A stretch of 64,000 nt of DNA from Agrypnia vestita. Its lineage: Eukaryota; Arthropoda; Insecta; Trichoptera; Phryganeidae. Made by a program: the position numbers and the translations under genes. The stretch is taken from NCBI GenBank assembly GCA_016648135.1, contig JADDOH010023038.1, forward strand, positions 124,001 to 188,000, read 5' to 3'. Below the pieces are notes generated by a model. The model made no database searches. It saw only the letters and a list, made by a program, of their open reading frames with translations, and had not been told where the DNA came from. Below, one piece after another: positions 54,315-64,000 of the stretch (the first letter of the stretch is position 1; each line of letters begins with the position of its first letter).

Positions 54315-54570
54315 TTCACCCGAGTGCCAAACAGCGAGGCGCAATCCCGATCTGTGGCTGCACAATTGACACAGTTTCCGATCGGTCCGGGGGCAATTTG
54401 CGCGTCTAGACGCTTATTAAAAGTGATAGTGGGCCCGTCCATTGTTTGCACGCGCGTCTGTTGCCATTTCCCACGGGTAATTAATAGCGGGATTGATGTG
54501 TGTTCTGTAATCTGACCCGCGGATTGGGGCACCGCGTTTGCGCCTGCAGCTACACGCGTAAAGCGTAAAT
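54315..54570. promoter_or_regulatory. GC-rich island
   Basis: Contains GTCCATTGTTTGCACGCG (Sox-type ATTGTT), ACGGGTAATTAATAGCGGG (TAATTA/TAATTAAT homeodomain sites) and ACACGCGTAAAGCGTAAATAC, over a GC-rich background. Opposed frames of 63 and 104 codons are not credited. Motif density makes this a good enhancer candidate. Confidence 0.35.
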
Positions 54571-54644
54571 ACATCACAGGTAGATTTTTCCTTTTGTTCG
54601 AGTGTATTTTGTACTTTTTTTCTCTAGGGCATCATAATTAAACC

Positions 54645-54950
54645 CTCGTCCCAGGGTGCTCCTGAGAATCAACATAGAGAAAGATCTTACCCTTAGAAAT
54701 CATATTGACAAAGCTTTCAGTGCTGGCTTTTATGGTTTAAAACAGATCAAGTCTGTAAGAAAATGCTTTACCCGGACGCGGCAAAGTCACTGATTAGTGT
54801 GTACGTCATCTCGCGGCTGGACTACTGTAACTCAATATATGCGGGACAGCCTAGGATTCAGACTTCAGTCGGTGAACGGTGCGGCAGGACTATAGGATAT
54901 CCTCAATGCTGGAGCAGCTACATTTGCTTCGCCTGCCGGAGCGTATAAAT
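54645..54950 (+). pseudogene. CR1-like LINE reverse transcriptase fragment, two frameshifts
   Basis: Frame one reads LRINIEKDLTLRNHIDKAFS then AGFYGLKQIKSVRKCF. After a shift at about 54762, DAAKSLISVYVISRLDYCNS then IYAGQP. After another shift, LEQLHLLRLPERINFK. These are the ordered blocks xxHI...LxxIRxxR...AxxLxxxxVxSRLDYCNSxxxGxP...LxxLHWLPxxxRxxFK of CR1-group reverse transcriptases. The ATG at 54763 is internal. Dead fragment. Confidence 0.8.
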
Positions 54951-54984
54951 TTCAAACTCTCTCAATATTAAAGTTTAATTTTTT

Positions 54985-55360
54985 TTTCAATATTTCATTT
55001 TAGTAATTTTTTGCATAGCGTTGAGGTATCATTACAGTAACTTATACCGATTTCGAAAAATATATTCGCTTCAATAAAAGTTAAATAAAATAATAAAAAC
55101 CCTGAAAAAATTGCAATTGTAATGTTTTCCAATTGGAATTGGAAGGTTTTTTTTTTTGCCTTGTATTAAAGGAAATGAATGATAGTCCAACGTTTTGTAA
55201 AAAATAAGTCAGAAATATTGCAAACTTTGTTGTCGCATTTCTCCTTAAATATTGATAGTAGGTCGTGGTTGCTTTAACATTTTCGACTCATAATCAAGGC
55301 AGGAATCGTCCTGTAAAGTATTAGTGGACAAGTTCTGTTACACCCCGTATATTACACAGG
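54985..55360. mobile_element. foldback element, copy 1 of the ATAAGTC family
   Basis: Left arm 54985-55102 (TTTTTGCATAGCGTTGAGGT, ATTACAGTAACTTATACCGA) is inverted at about 55145-55222, around a centre with CCAATTGGAATTGGAAGG. The right flank continues as AATCAAGGCAGGAATCGTCC and ends TTACACCCCGTATATT. Same plan as 56096-57080, but the left outer part is missing. Confidence 0.65.
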
Positions 55361-55489
55361 CAATACTTATTCCAGTTAGGCACTTCAAAAAGCCTCTATT
55401 TGAATCGACATCTTTCAACTGGGAACTTCTAATACCTACACCACGTTATTGTGTTCCCAGTACCGACACAAAGTAATGTTTACGTACCG

Positions 55490-55860
55490 GAATGAGAAAA
55501 TTAAAAATGTATTTGATTCCGCGGCGGCACGCGATCTGAGCGGGTAATAACAATTTGTAATGAGTAAGTACACCCGATTAGGCAAATAATAATAATAATT
55601 CAATTACTACACGGCTCGTAGATACACTTGTTAAGATCGTTGTCGCGTGAGATGTTTCGCGATACTGTTTATAATCGTCGCAAGATCTAACATTACTGTA
55701 TTTTTCGCAACAAAGACGCACCTTTTTACTTAGAAAATTTGACTTCAAATTGGAATAAGAAAATAGATCGATGCGTGGTGCGGGTCAATTATTACTCCCT
55801 TTTTTTAACTCGTAGCGTCTGCGGTTTGTTGTCTGCCGGAAAAACGATTTTTAACCCTTT
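55490..55860. promoter_or_regulatory. mixed island with CpG patches
   Basis: CCGCGGCGGCACGCGATCTG, then AATAATAATAATTCAATTAC and TCGTTGTCGCGTGAGATG. Alternating CpG and AT blocks with homeodomain-like cores. Weak candidate regulatory sequence. Confidence 0.22.
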
Positions 55861-56095
55861 TCCCGTGATCCAATCGAGCTGAAACTTTGCAGGCAGACTC
55901 GTGGCGAGGATAAAAATGATGAAAAATGTTTTAATTACAGTATAATTTTAGATTTTTCGAAATTATAATGGTTTTTTCATACAACTGAGTAATGACCCCG
56001 ACGCATGCGGTAGGCACGAAACCTGATTCAATGAGAAAGGGAGTAGGTATGGGTTAGTTTATTACTAGTGGTATAGTACCTACAGTCGGCCACTG

Positions 56096-57080
56096 ACGGT
56101 TATTTGGAAAACATTTATAACCTCGCAGGACTTCCCGCCTTGATTATAAGTCGAAAATGTTCAAGCAGCCAGCTATATTCCAACGAAAGGCGTACAACAC
56201 GGCACGTGGTTTTTTATGTAGGCCAAAGGAAGGTGCAAAATAACTTCTAATGCGTACAGAAATACACGCACTCAATTTTTTGAATTCAATACTTTTCAGA
56301 AATACATGGTGTAACGGAGCTAGTCCACAATACTCTACAGGTGGATTCCCGCCTTGATTATAATTCGAAAATGTTCAAGCAGCCATGACCTAATACTCAA
56401 TTTTTTGAATTCAATACTTTTCAGAAATACATGGTGTAACGGAGCTAGTCCACAATACTCTACAGGTGGATTCCCGCCTTGATTATAATTCGAAAATGTT
56501 CAAGCAGCCATGACCTAATACTCAATTTTTTGAATTCAATACTTTTCAGAAATACATGGTGTAACGGAGCTAGTCCACAATACTCTACAGGTGGATTCCC
56601 GCCTTGATTATAATTCGAAAATGTTCAAGCAGCCATGACCTAATATCAATAGTTGTGGAGTTATGCAATATCAATTTTTTTTTTCAATATTTTCGACTAA
56701 TTTTTTACAAAACGTTGTAGGTACTATCATTACAGTAACTTATATCGATTACGAAAAATTCATTCGCTTCAATACAAGTTAAATAAAATGATAAAAACCC
56801 TGCACGCATTCCATTTGGAATGTCTTCCAATTGGATTTGGAAGGTTTTTATTATTTTATTTGATTTGTATTAAAGGGGACGAATTTTTTATATTCCTTTT
56901 TAGTTACTGTAAAGACAGTCCAACGTTTTACAAAAAATAAGTCGGGAATATTGACAAAAAAGGAAACTTAGTTGTCGCATATCTCCATAACTATTATTCA
57001 TGGGTGCTTGAACAACATCGACTCATAATTAGAGCAAGAATATAGTTCTGAGGGGTTATTTATGGTTTCCAAATAACCCT
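56096..57080. mobile_element. foldback element, copy 2, with amplified 125-bp left-arm units
   Basis: The ends ACGGTTATTTGGAAAACAT (56096) and TGGTTTCCAAATAACCCT (57063) are inverted. The core arms 56695-56800 and 56843-56945 form a long palindrome around CCATTTGGAATGTCTTCCAA. Between the left end and the core, a unit holding CATGGTGTAACGGAGCTAGT and GATTCCCGCCTTGATTATAA repeats three times at 125-bp spacing (56299, 56424, 56549), almost without change. The right arm has the matching segment once. Confidence 0.75.
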
Positions 57081-58045
57081 GTATATAAAAGATATATCCA
57101 CAGGGTGTCCCGTATCTCGACGTCAAGCCGAAATCGGGTGATAGCCATGTCATAATAGTTATCAGAAAAATATTTTAAAGAATCTAAGTCATGTGTTTTA
57201 AAAATTATAATCATTTAAAAAAAATCTACACTCTGTGACGGTCTTTTCACTCCTGTTGTTACAAATCTTTATTTTTCTTGATTTTTTTATCATTATGTAA
57301 TCCTGTAAACTTTTGTCCAAAGTTCAAAGTCAACTACTCCAGCTTGGAAGAAAATGTCACTTTTTGATCAAACCAAGTATTCAAAATCAATACTTTGCCC
57401 AGTTTTAACCGACTGTTTTTTTTATTTTTTTTTTATTTATTATCGGGACACATAGATAAAAACAATAATAAAAATGTCCCGACAAGACGGCGCCACGAAT
57501 GCCCGTGTGTGTTTATTTTTCATCTTGGTCATCGATATTCTACATATTTTCGAAGAGTAATCATATTTCTATTAGCCTGCGTAGCAAATTGCAATGATCA
57601 ATATTATTATTCTTAACAAAGTGCATACAATAAATGCATTGTCACCATGACAATATAAATAAAAAGTATTCATGAATTTTTAACACATCTAAAATTTACA
57701 TGACACACATATTCTAAGCTTTATTTCAAACATATTTCTTGTTCCTTTCTAATAAGAAAAATCATCCGGCATTCATTATGCATCTTCATGGCACTGTACC
57801 CGCAGTCTCATTCTGTGTCTTCTTCTTGTATCCGCTTCCGCTCATATCAATAAACATCACTTTTTAAATCAATTCTGCCCATATTTCTTCAGATAGGATT
57901 TTAAAAATAAATAAATAAACCTTTAAAATTAAAATAAAATATAAAGCCTTTATTCACTGTCCAAATAGAGTACAGTGTTAACTTATATTGTGAATATAAC
58001 TTTAATAAAATAATAACTTAATTTAATTAAGTAAGCATACATTCA
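57081..58045. other. unassigned stretch
   Basis: CACAGGGTGTCCCGTATCTC at 57102 looks like a transposon terminus of the ACAGGGTGTCCC kind common in insects, but no partner end was found. The rest is AT-rich. A 73-codon frame at 57395 has no motif. Confidence 0.35.
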
Positions 58046-58288
58046 TCAGCAATCAGTTTGTTGGTCAGGTTGTCCTCTGACATAGGCCTCCCCTAGTTTC
58101 TTCCACTCATCTCTGTCGCTGTTTTCTCCATCCTTTTGGTAGGTCACCTTCCCATCTCTTGATTTGACGTCCTTTGTCCATTTCTTCCATTTCAACCATT
58201 CCATTACATCGTTCGTTTTTTTCTGTTTTTTCTCATAATATGACCAGTTTTTCTGTTTGTTCTCATAATATGACCAGTCCAGCTCCAT
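58046..58288 (-). pseudogene. RTE-like LINE C-terminal fragment
   Basis: The minus strand is open for 80 codons and ends RDEWKKLGEAYVRGQPDQQT then DC and stop. The R(D/E)EWxxLGEAYVxQ tail is the same as in the copy at 30960 (EGWKGIEEAYIRQW) and typical of RTE-like polyproteins. A local duplication NWSYYE(N/K)KQK near the N-terminal side (from an 18-20 bp tandem repeat at 58225-58280) is not part of the family. Dead, 5'-truncated. Confidence 0.65.
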
Positions 58289-58504
58289 TTGAGTTTTTTG
58301 TTTTTAGTAAAACATCGCTAATTTTTGATACTTTAAAATAAATAACATAATATTAAATAATATTATCAATTTTAAGCTTATTGTATCGAGTTACTTCAAC
58401 ATTGTATCTACTGAATCGAGCATACCTGTTTCTTGTATAGCTATAATATTATTTATTTTGGGCTTTATTTTGGGGTACTAGTAATTTTTGCCTCCCAAAA
58501 TATA

Positions 58505-58760
58505 CCAGCTAATAAAGTCAAAAAGATGTACTTTTACTATATATAAATATATTTTTCGGCCACTAGTTAAAACTGCGAAAAAAATGCCATATAGCGAAGT
58601 GTTGGGTCTTGGTAGCATCAGTGATAGACGTTGTTCCATAAAGAATTTTAAAAAATATATATCCCATAGTATAATGTAACTCGTCATTATTTCCCCTATC
58701 TGGCAGCGTTAGTGAAAGACACTGTTATATATTATGTTATTCATTTTTTTCGCTTTTTAT
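58505..58760 (-). mobile_element. Helitron-like element with minisatellite units, diverged
   Basis: The terminus CCAGCTAATAAAGTCAAAAA (58505) aligns with the inverted Helitron end at 45929. The units that follow (TTGGTAGCATCAGTGATAGA, TCTGGCAGCGTTAGTGAAAG, TTTTTTCGCTTTTTATTAC) are the reverse of the minisatellite at 32488. The hairpin is eroded. Confidence 0.55.
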
Positions 58761-58949
58761 TACGCATTGTTTTATATAACCCATAGATACCTAATAATAA
58801 TTTTTACTTTTCTTCTTCACTATCTAAAAATCGAATATTTCTGTAATAGTTAATTTGAGTCGCATGTTAAAAATTCCGATTCACCAGCATCAAACAACAT
58901 TTTTTATAGTTTTATTTTCAAAATTTCAGCCCTGCTGCACCATCCAGAA

Positions 58950-59180
58950 GAGAGCATCGAGCAAATCAAAATTTGATTGTGCGGTGTTGATTGAAACGAT
59001 TGTCGACAATTGAGGCGGCGCGCCGCTTCATTATGGAACATCCTCAATCCAATTAGCGCGGAGATTAGAAGGGAGACGGTCCATTCATCCCGGGGGCACC
59101 GGCGCCCGGGAAGGTGGGAACAGCTGACGGGTCAGCAGGGGTGGGCGGGTAGCACGAGCCGGACCCAGTGGCGGACCCGC
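58950..59180. promoter_or_regulatory. GC-rich island
   Basis: Contains GGCGGCGCGCCGC, CCCGGGGGCACCGGCGCCCGGG (partly palindromic) and CCAATTAGCG (homeodomain-like). Opposed frames of 62-64 codons are not credited. Confidence 0.28.
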
Positions 59181-59436
59181 ATCGGCATGTTTCAATAAAT
59201 AAATGTGACAAAGTTGAAAAGAAATTAACGAGATACTTCTACATGACAGAGTACGGGCGTTATCCTTGGCCCTGCCCAACCGAGTTCCTTTTTAGTTTAG
59301 AGACCACTAGGAATATGTATTTGACGCGCAAACTGTGAGAGTTTCTATCTCAAAATTACGCGAAAGTAATTCGACAGCAAAAATGTTGGAAAAATATTAA
59401 CGGGCAAATCAGGGCTGGATGGATGGACCCTGCAAT

Positions 59437-59475
59437 GGGATCCGAAACGTCGGCCAGAAAGGTCGTAATAACACG
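59437..59475 (+). repeat. fragment of the GGATCCGAAAC foldback family
   Basis: CCTGCAATGGGATCCGAAAC then GTCGGCCAGAAAGGTC matches 8443 and 63941. One end only. Confidence 0.6.
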
Positions 59476-59965
59476 ACATAATACCTACTCCAGAAGACAC
59501 AAACCAGAAGATTAGTTGTAACTATTCGGCAAAAGTTTTTTTTTAAATCATATATTAATTTGTTCTTTTATGTTCTTAAATTATAAATAAAGTTTTTTTT
59601 CCTAATTTATTTAAATCGTTTTGTATTTTTTACACTGTTTATATTTTATTTACTTCATTTGTTTATTTTGCTATTATTTATTTTATGTATATCTAGCTAA
59701 TTCTGTTAAATTATTTTATATTTTTAATACTGCTTATTTTGTACCGCTTATATTACTTAAGTTTCTTTATACGGTTCCTTCGAACTATTTATTGCTTTTG
59801 TTCTTGCTTTTATACTGTTTATAGTATTTTATCTTAAAACACAGAAAATACATTAAAATGTGAGGCGATTTCTCTAGAACAGGCCTAGTAAAAAGGTTGG
59901 CAACATTGCACATCTATCCACGACAATGTCATAAAATAATTTCGAAAAATAATATGATTTAAGCG
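59476..59965. other. AT-rich unassigned stretch
   Basis: T-rich at 59590-59830; the 67-codon frame there is low-complexity. Nothing recognised. Confidence 0.5.
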
Positions 59966-60086
59966 TTTTCACCAACTTCCCGATTAGCTAGAGCTGTGAA
60001 ACTTTCAACATTTATGTGAAATAGATGACTGAACATAACTAAATCCGCCTTGACATGATTTGGTCATTATTTCGATTAAAATTAAT
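59966..60086 (-). repeat. dispersed repeat (GAAAGTTTCACAGCTCTAGC), inverted copy
   Basis: Reverse-complement relative of 52891-53021, with ACCAACTTCCCGATTAGCTA at its start and TTTCGATTAAAATTAATAAT at its end. Confidence 0.55.
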
Positions 60087-60227
60087 AATCGCATCACCCA
60101 CAAGCAAGACCTGCGGAAGCGGCTGAAGAGCATGCCGTTTGAAAATTTGTTTTAAACTTTAAAACAACCTTCTAAATATTTAGATATGAGCGATGTCTGT
60201 AAAGAAAGTGAATAAAAGCATGTCTTC

Positions 60228-60520
60228 ATTTTTTTAGTTTTTTCAATATTTCTGACATGTTTTTTTTGTAAAACATTGGACATAAAACATATAGAATGTT
60301 AAAAATTAATTAGGCGTTATTAGAATACAACTACGCCATGCAAAAAAACCTTGCATTTTTATTTCAAATTTCCACATGTTTCATCATTTTATTGATTTGT
60401 ATTGAGGTGAATGAATTTTTATTATTCGAAATAAATTACTTCGAAGATAGTTCAACATATTACAGAAGATAGATCAGAAGTATTGAAAAAAATGCAAACT
60501 TCGAAGAAGCTTATCTCCAT
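60228..60520. mobile_element. foldback element, copy 3, diverged
   Basis: TTTTTTCAATATTTCTGACA and TTTGTAAAACATTGGACA on the left are inverted on the right as AGTTCAACATATTACAGAAG and ATCAGAAGTATTGAAAAAA. The centre has CATGCAAAAAAACCTTGC. Same plan as 54985 and 56096 but older. Confidence 0.55.
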
Positions 60521-61044
60521 AATCAAATTCTGTGATACACAGAATATTGGGAACTTGTAATGAATATGGTTGCATGATTGACATTTTCGTCGACAGTCTG
60601 GAGAAAGTAAAGTTCACACTTAAAGAGGCAATACTGCTTCGTTACTGACTTCAGCTGTTAATATGTAATGGTGGGTAATATATATTTTTCGTACACATTG
60701 CCGCTTTGTACTTTATATTTTTAATTTTTGTACTCATGTTTTGGTGCTATTCCTGGTACTTTTAATAATTTGCTACTTGTAATTTATATTGTTTAATGTA
60801 TGTTCTTTTTAATTTTATGATATATTTTTTTATGTAAAAGCCTATACGCATTGCTGCTCGTTACCTACTCTACATTTTTAATTTTTATACTCATGATTTG
60901 GTGCTATTCCTGAAACTTTTAATGTATGTGCTTTTTGAAATTTATTTTATACTCTTTATGTAAAAGCCTAATGGGCGTAAACAAATAAATAAAATAAATA
61001 AATAAATAACCGTTGATTTTAGGACACATTTTTTACTCATAATC
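60521..61044. other. unassigned stretch with internal duplication
   Basis: A block containing TTTTTAATTTTTGTACTCAT and GGTGCTATTCCTG is repeated at 60718-60790 and 60875-60925. It ends in AAATAAATAAAATAAATAAATAA, which looks like a LINE-type tail without recognisable coding sequence. A scrap of the ATAAGTC foldback arm (ACTCATAATCAATGCAGGAA) lies at 61034. Confidence 0.4.
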
Positions 61045-61450
61045 AATGCAGGAACGTTCCCGTAAAGCATTGCGGCATTCTCGGCTCTGCCTGCTCTTGC
61101 GGCGACGATCGCGACGCTCGGGTGGATTGGCCGATTTCGCAACGAGGCTCCAGCGCCCACCCAAATGCCCAACGCGTCAATAACCCCGAGCGAGAAATGG
61201 CCGAGTGAATTTGCATATGTCGCGCTTTAATTCGCGCAGGGAGCACGTGGACAGACAATAGAGGACGTGTACGTCGAGTGTCGCGCGAACGGCAATCGAG
61301 GCACACGGCCGAGGCAAAGGTCGAGAGATCGATCCAGGGACCCTTCGAGACTGTCCATCGTCAGCCCACTGCAGATATTAATTCGGCGAGAATCAGATCA
61401 CTAAAACGTGTATGCAGACACGAGCTGACGTATTTATCGGCACACAACCT
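61045..61450. promoter_or_regulatory. CpG island with POU octamer
   Basis: GC-rich region with GAATTTGCATATGTCG (octamer ATTTGCAT at 61209-61216), GCTTTAATTCGCGC, GGATTGGCCG (CCAAT box) and CAGATATTAATTCGGCG. Opposed frames of 62-87 codons are not credited. One of the stronger enhancer candidates by motif content. Confidence 0.35.
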
Positions 61451-61574
61451 GTTAAATGAAATTTAAAGCAATAGGTACGATAACAGATTTTGAAATAGCC
61501 TTCTGTAATGGTTTTACGCAAATAATTGCAATTTAATTTATATATTTTTATTTCGCATGAAACCGCCCGCAGTT

Positions 61575-61700
61575 GTCACGGCGTCTACGTGACGTCGAGC
61601 CTAAACATTGCATCGTGTCTATGACAACAGTTCAAGAGACACGTGATGGTTACTTAGGCGTGACGTCATTCGCTCTGGTCGGTGTTTTAGTTAAAATGGC
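61575..61700. promoter_or_regulatory. short island with TGACGTCA
   Basis: CTACGTGACGTCGAGC at about 61585 and GCGTGACGTCATTC with the full CRE palindrome TGACGTCA at 61661-61668. It also has GAGACACGTGATGG (E-box CACGTG). The 98-codon frame starting at 61573 becomes AT-rich and F/I/L-rich and is not credible. Confidence 0.33.
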
Positions 61701-61869
61701 CGATTGCGGAATTTTATACTTTCATTTTACTGAAAATATTATTAATTTCAATGTGTATATTAAAACTGGATCATTTTTTAGAATCCTTTCAAAATATTTT
61801 CTTCTCTTTAATCACTTATTCTTTAATACCGTCATCGTGCATATTATGACGATTATATCGTCTCAGTAA

Positions 61870-62260
61870 ATAAGTCGCGCTTATCACAAGAAGAGGTTTT
61901 TCTTAAATAAAGGTTTGGAACGAATTTTTTAAAAATAAAACAACGTCTTTGTAAAAAAATAGGCTTAGTTTTCTATGCTATTTAATTATGCAAGAATAAA
62001 TACTTAAGCAGTAAAAATGCACTTAAAAATACGCGGGGGAGGGGGGACGACATTCTTCCGCTGTGATCCAAGCCCCTTTCCTAAAGTGCGGGTTTAGTTC
62101 TCTGTAAATTTTAGTACTCTTGTAGTGAGTACTAAGTAACAATGCTGCGTAATTGAATTGCAACAATTCGAATTCAATTTATTGAGCTATAAGTATATTG
62201 TTTTATTTTGTCATTTTTTAAACTTATTATTTGGATTAGAAAACACAAATTATTTGTATA
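61870..62260. other. AT-rich unassigned stretch
   Basis: A GCGGGGGAGGGGGGACGAC patch at 62033-62051. Otherwise nothing recognised. Confidence 0.4.
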
Positions 62261-62615
62261 TTAGCTACAACCCACTAACGTTAATTGTTTTTTTTATGTC
62301 CCAGTGATATTCAAATCAAAACACAGAATTCCTTTCTATGGAGTAATTTTTGTATTTTATTAATCCATATTTACTAACTTTTAATTTGTATTTCTTTTCA
62401 CACTGAGTTTTATAACTTCCTTCCACTGAAATATGCCGCATCACCCAGTTGATCTGAAAAATATTGTCTGCTATACAAGTATAGCATGCAGGGCACCGAA
62501 TGTAGTGTTTTACTTTGCTGCCAATATGCACAGCAACGATGAGTGTCTTGTTAGCGTTAGTGATGGATATAGTAACGGACATGTCGGTGACGGACAAAGT
62601 TATGGATAATTTTTT
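62261..62615 (-). mobile_element. Helitron-like element with minisatellite units, degraded
   Basis: TTAGCTACAACCCACTAACG at the left is a degraded form of the inverted Helitron end. At 62540-62605, GTTAGCGTTAGTGATGGATA, GTAACGGACATGTCGG and TGACGGACAAAGTTATGG are units of the same minisatellite as 45980-46150. The least certain member of the family. Confidence 0.4.
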
Positions 62616-62619
62616 TTAA

Positions 62620-62960
62620 ATATCAAAATACCCACCACGAGGTGCCCGTGGCTGCGATATTACTCATATACCACATGGCGCCGGCGAGATGCGACGATAA
62701 AAACCAAACAAAACCACGCCGCAGACCATTGTCCGTGTTCCCGGCAATTTATTAGACGCGCGATCTGCGAGTTTCGGCGCGCGCAGCGTTCTGTCGATCG
62801 GCCCCGGACCGCGTTTACCCCCGCCGCCGTATCGGGATTGGCTCGACCCTCGAAATCATCCCCGTCGCGTCTTCTTCCCGGTTCAAATCGCGAGGGGATG
62901 AAATGATCCGCTGATTATCGAGTCGAGGAGTCAAAACCACCCCGGGATGTTGGCGTGGGG
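62620..62960. promoter_or_regulatory. CpG-rich island
   Basis: Contains AAAACCACGCCGCAGACC (Runx-like ACCACG), GCAATTTATTAGACGCGCG, GGGATTGGCTCG (CCAAT box) and CGATCGGCCCCGG. No frame over 60 codons spans it. A clear non-coding candidate element. Confidence 0.35.
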
Positions 62961-63169
62961 CTGTTTTATTTATCTTGCGTTATTAAATGATGTGTAAAAA
63001 TGATACCATTTAGAAGGCAGGTGATGTTACTAGTTAATGATTCTAGATTTATGAATATCAATGGTTGGGTTTACGATTAGAAATGATTTATTTTGCGAAA
63101 TTGATACGCTAATACGTCGATTATATTTATAACGAGACACTAATAGAATACTGGGTTCAAAATGACTTA

Positions 63170-63865
63170 AAAATCCTCAAAGTCTAAAAATTCTCTACAC
63201 ATCACTAGTGCGAAGTAAATTGGAATATTCGTCAGTTATTTGGTCACCTTATTACACAACACATGTTACGAGAATCGAGAGAGTGCAGAAAAAGTTTATA
63301 CGTATTTTGTCATACAAAGCTGGTCAATACAATAACCTTCACAGTTACGAAGATCGACTTGCCTTTTTCAAGATGCACAAACTTGAGTCCCGACGGAAAA
63401 TATCCGATTCTTAGCGGAGCTATTGATTCTCTTTCTTTCTCTATCTGATATAAATTTGCATGTTAAACCCCGTATAAGAAAGAGTTCTTTAGAATAAGCC
63501 AGCATACCAATAATGTTGGTTACTTTTCTGACTTTTCTCCCATTACAAGGTTGTGTCGCACATATAATATGTATTGTGCTGACCCTAATATTGATGCTGA
63601 TATTCTTGCCTTATTATAATAACTCACTCATACACAATATCCATTTTCTAAACGATGACCTGAACCTATAGATCCATATTCAAACACTAAATATACAATA
63701 CACACAAATGTACATGTAAAATATAGTTAAATGCAAAAATACATGTTACTAGAGGGTACCGAAGACACTTGTAATTGGGATAATGGGCATAGTCTTCATT
63801 TATAATGTTTTATTATCAGAGTATCATGTACCTATTATCCTGTTAGTGTCTCTAATAAATAAAAA
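63170..63865 (+). pseudogene. CR1/Jockey-group LINE, C-terminal region and 3' tail
   Basis: Reads LVRSKLEYSSVIWSPYYTTH then VTRIERVQKKFIRILSYKAG, YEDRLAFFKMHKLESRR, then a stop at 63412. Later in other phases INLHVKPRIRKSS and LCRTYNMYCADPNIDADILA. These are SKLExxSxxWxP...IExVQxKFxRxL...RLxxLxxxxLxxRR...xRxxxxN of CR1/Jockey reverse transcriptases in order. The noncoding tail ends AATAAATAAAAATAAATAAA near 63854-63875, an intact LINE 3' end. 5' truncated, two frameshifts. Confidence 0.8.
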
Positions 63866-63892
63866 TAAATAAATAACATTATTATTTCAAAC

Positions 63893-64000
63893 TTAGCCCA
63901 CTATCCCAATTACCATCAGCCCTGATGATGTACTCTGCAATGGGATCCGTAAGGTCGGCCAGAGAGGTCACACATACACGGCATAATATCCCAGAAAAAT
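63893..64000 (+). repeat. end of the GGATCCGAAAC foldback family, cut by window edge
   Basis: CTGATGATGTACTCTGCAAT, GGGATCCGTAAGGTCGGCC and ACACGGCATAATATCCC match 8443-8575. The element continues past the window. Confidence 0.6.

Noticed and set aside
54324..54577. 104- and 63-codon frames as exons
   Set aside because: Overlapping in opposite orientation within a GC-rich island full of factor-like sites; no splice signals or domains seen.
63931..63965. CTGATGA ... GGATCCGTAAGGTC as an intact ribozyme core
   Set aside because: The bases between the two boxes do not form a stem, and GAAAC is changed to GTAAG.

Overview
This is a gene-poor stretch of animal nuclear DNA, most likely from an insect and probably a moth or butterfly. 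That assignment is an inference. It rests on the AT-rich background, the frequent GTAGGTAGGTAC-type runs, the tRNA-derived SINEs, and the mix of RTE-like and CR1-like LINE tails, Helitron ends, a hAT-type MITE and many foldback elements. No intact protein-coding gene was found. The longest open frames are either shadows of decayed retrotransposons or random frames in GC-rich islands.

Three layers make up the window. (1) An AT-rich background with microsatellites and unique sequence. (2) About two dozen GC- and CpG-rich islands of 150-1300 bp, spaced every 2-3 kb (for example 728-1000, 34885-35285, 41780-42090, 42930-44215, 50830-51460, 61045-61450, 62620-62960). They lack conserved reading frames and carry factor-like motifs such as TGACGTCA, ATTTGCAT, AACCGGTT, TAATTA and GCCAT. 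They look like candidate enhancers or other conserved non-coding elements of a large developmental-gene locus (inference). (3) Mobile-element debris: at least twelve 3'-terminal LINE fragments on both strands; four copies of one tRNA-derived SINE family (7198, 9640, 33960, 49222); eight Helitron-like 3' ends with a short subterminal hairpin; a 631-bp hAT-like MITE with a perfect 8-bp target duplication (49778-50408); and several foldback elements with long inverted arms (3661, 8221, 42255, 54985, 56096, 60228).

The 0-25 kb part holds foldbacks, SINEs, LINE tails, two Helitron ends and a compact inverted-repeat element with a ribozyme-like core. The 25-41 kb part has LINE remnants, a Helitron-borne minisatellite, a head-to-head tRNA-like palindrome, two Helitron copies carrying a tRNA-like segment, and a 58-bp-period minisatellite. 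The 41-55 kb part is densest in GC islands and contains a diverged duplication inside one of them, the hAT MITE, and a terminal-inverted-repeat element with a possible spliced coding tail. The 55-64 kb part has foldbacks with amplified arms, more Helitron ends, GC islands and a CR1-like LINE tail.

The most interesting signal is a recurring motif at unrelated sites. A CTGANGA-like box and one extra base precede a 6-bp stem whose sequence changes by compensating substitutions, and GAAAC follows. It resembles the hammerhead ribozyme core known from Penelope-like retroelements but is not a canonical match.
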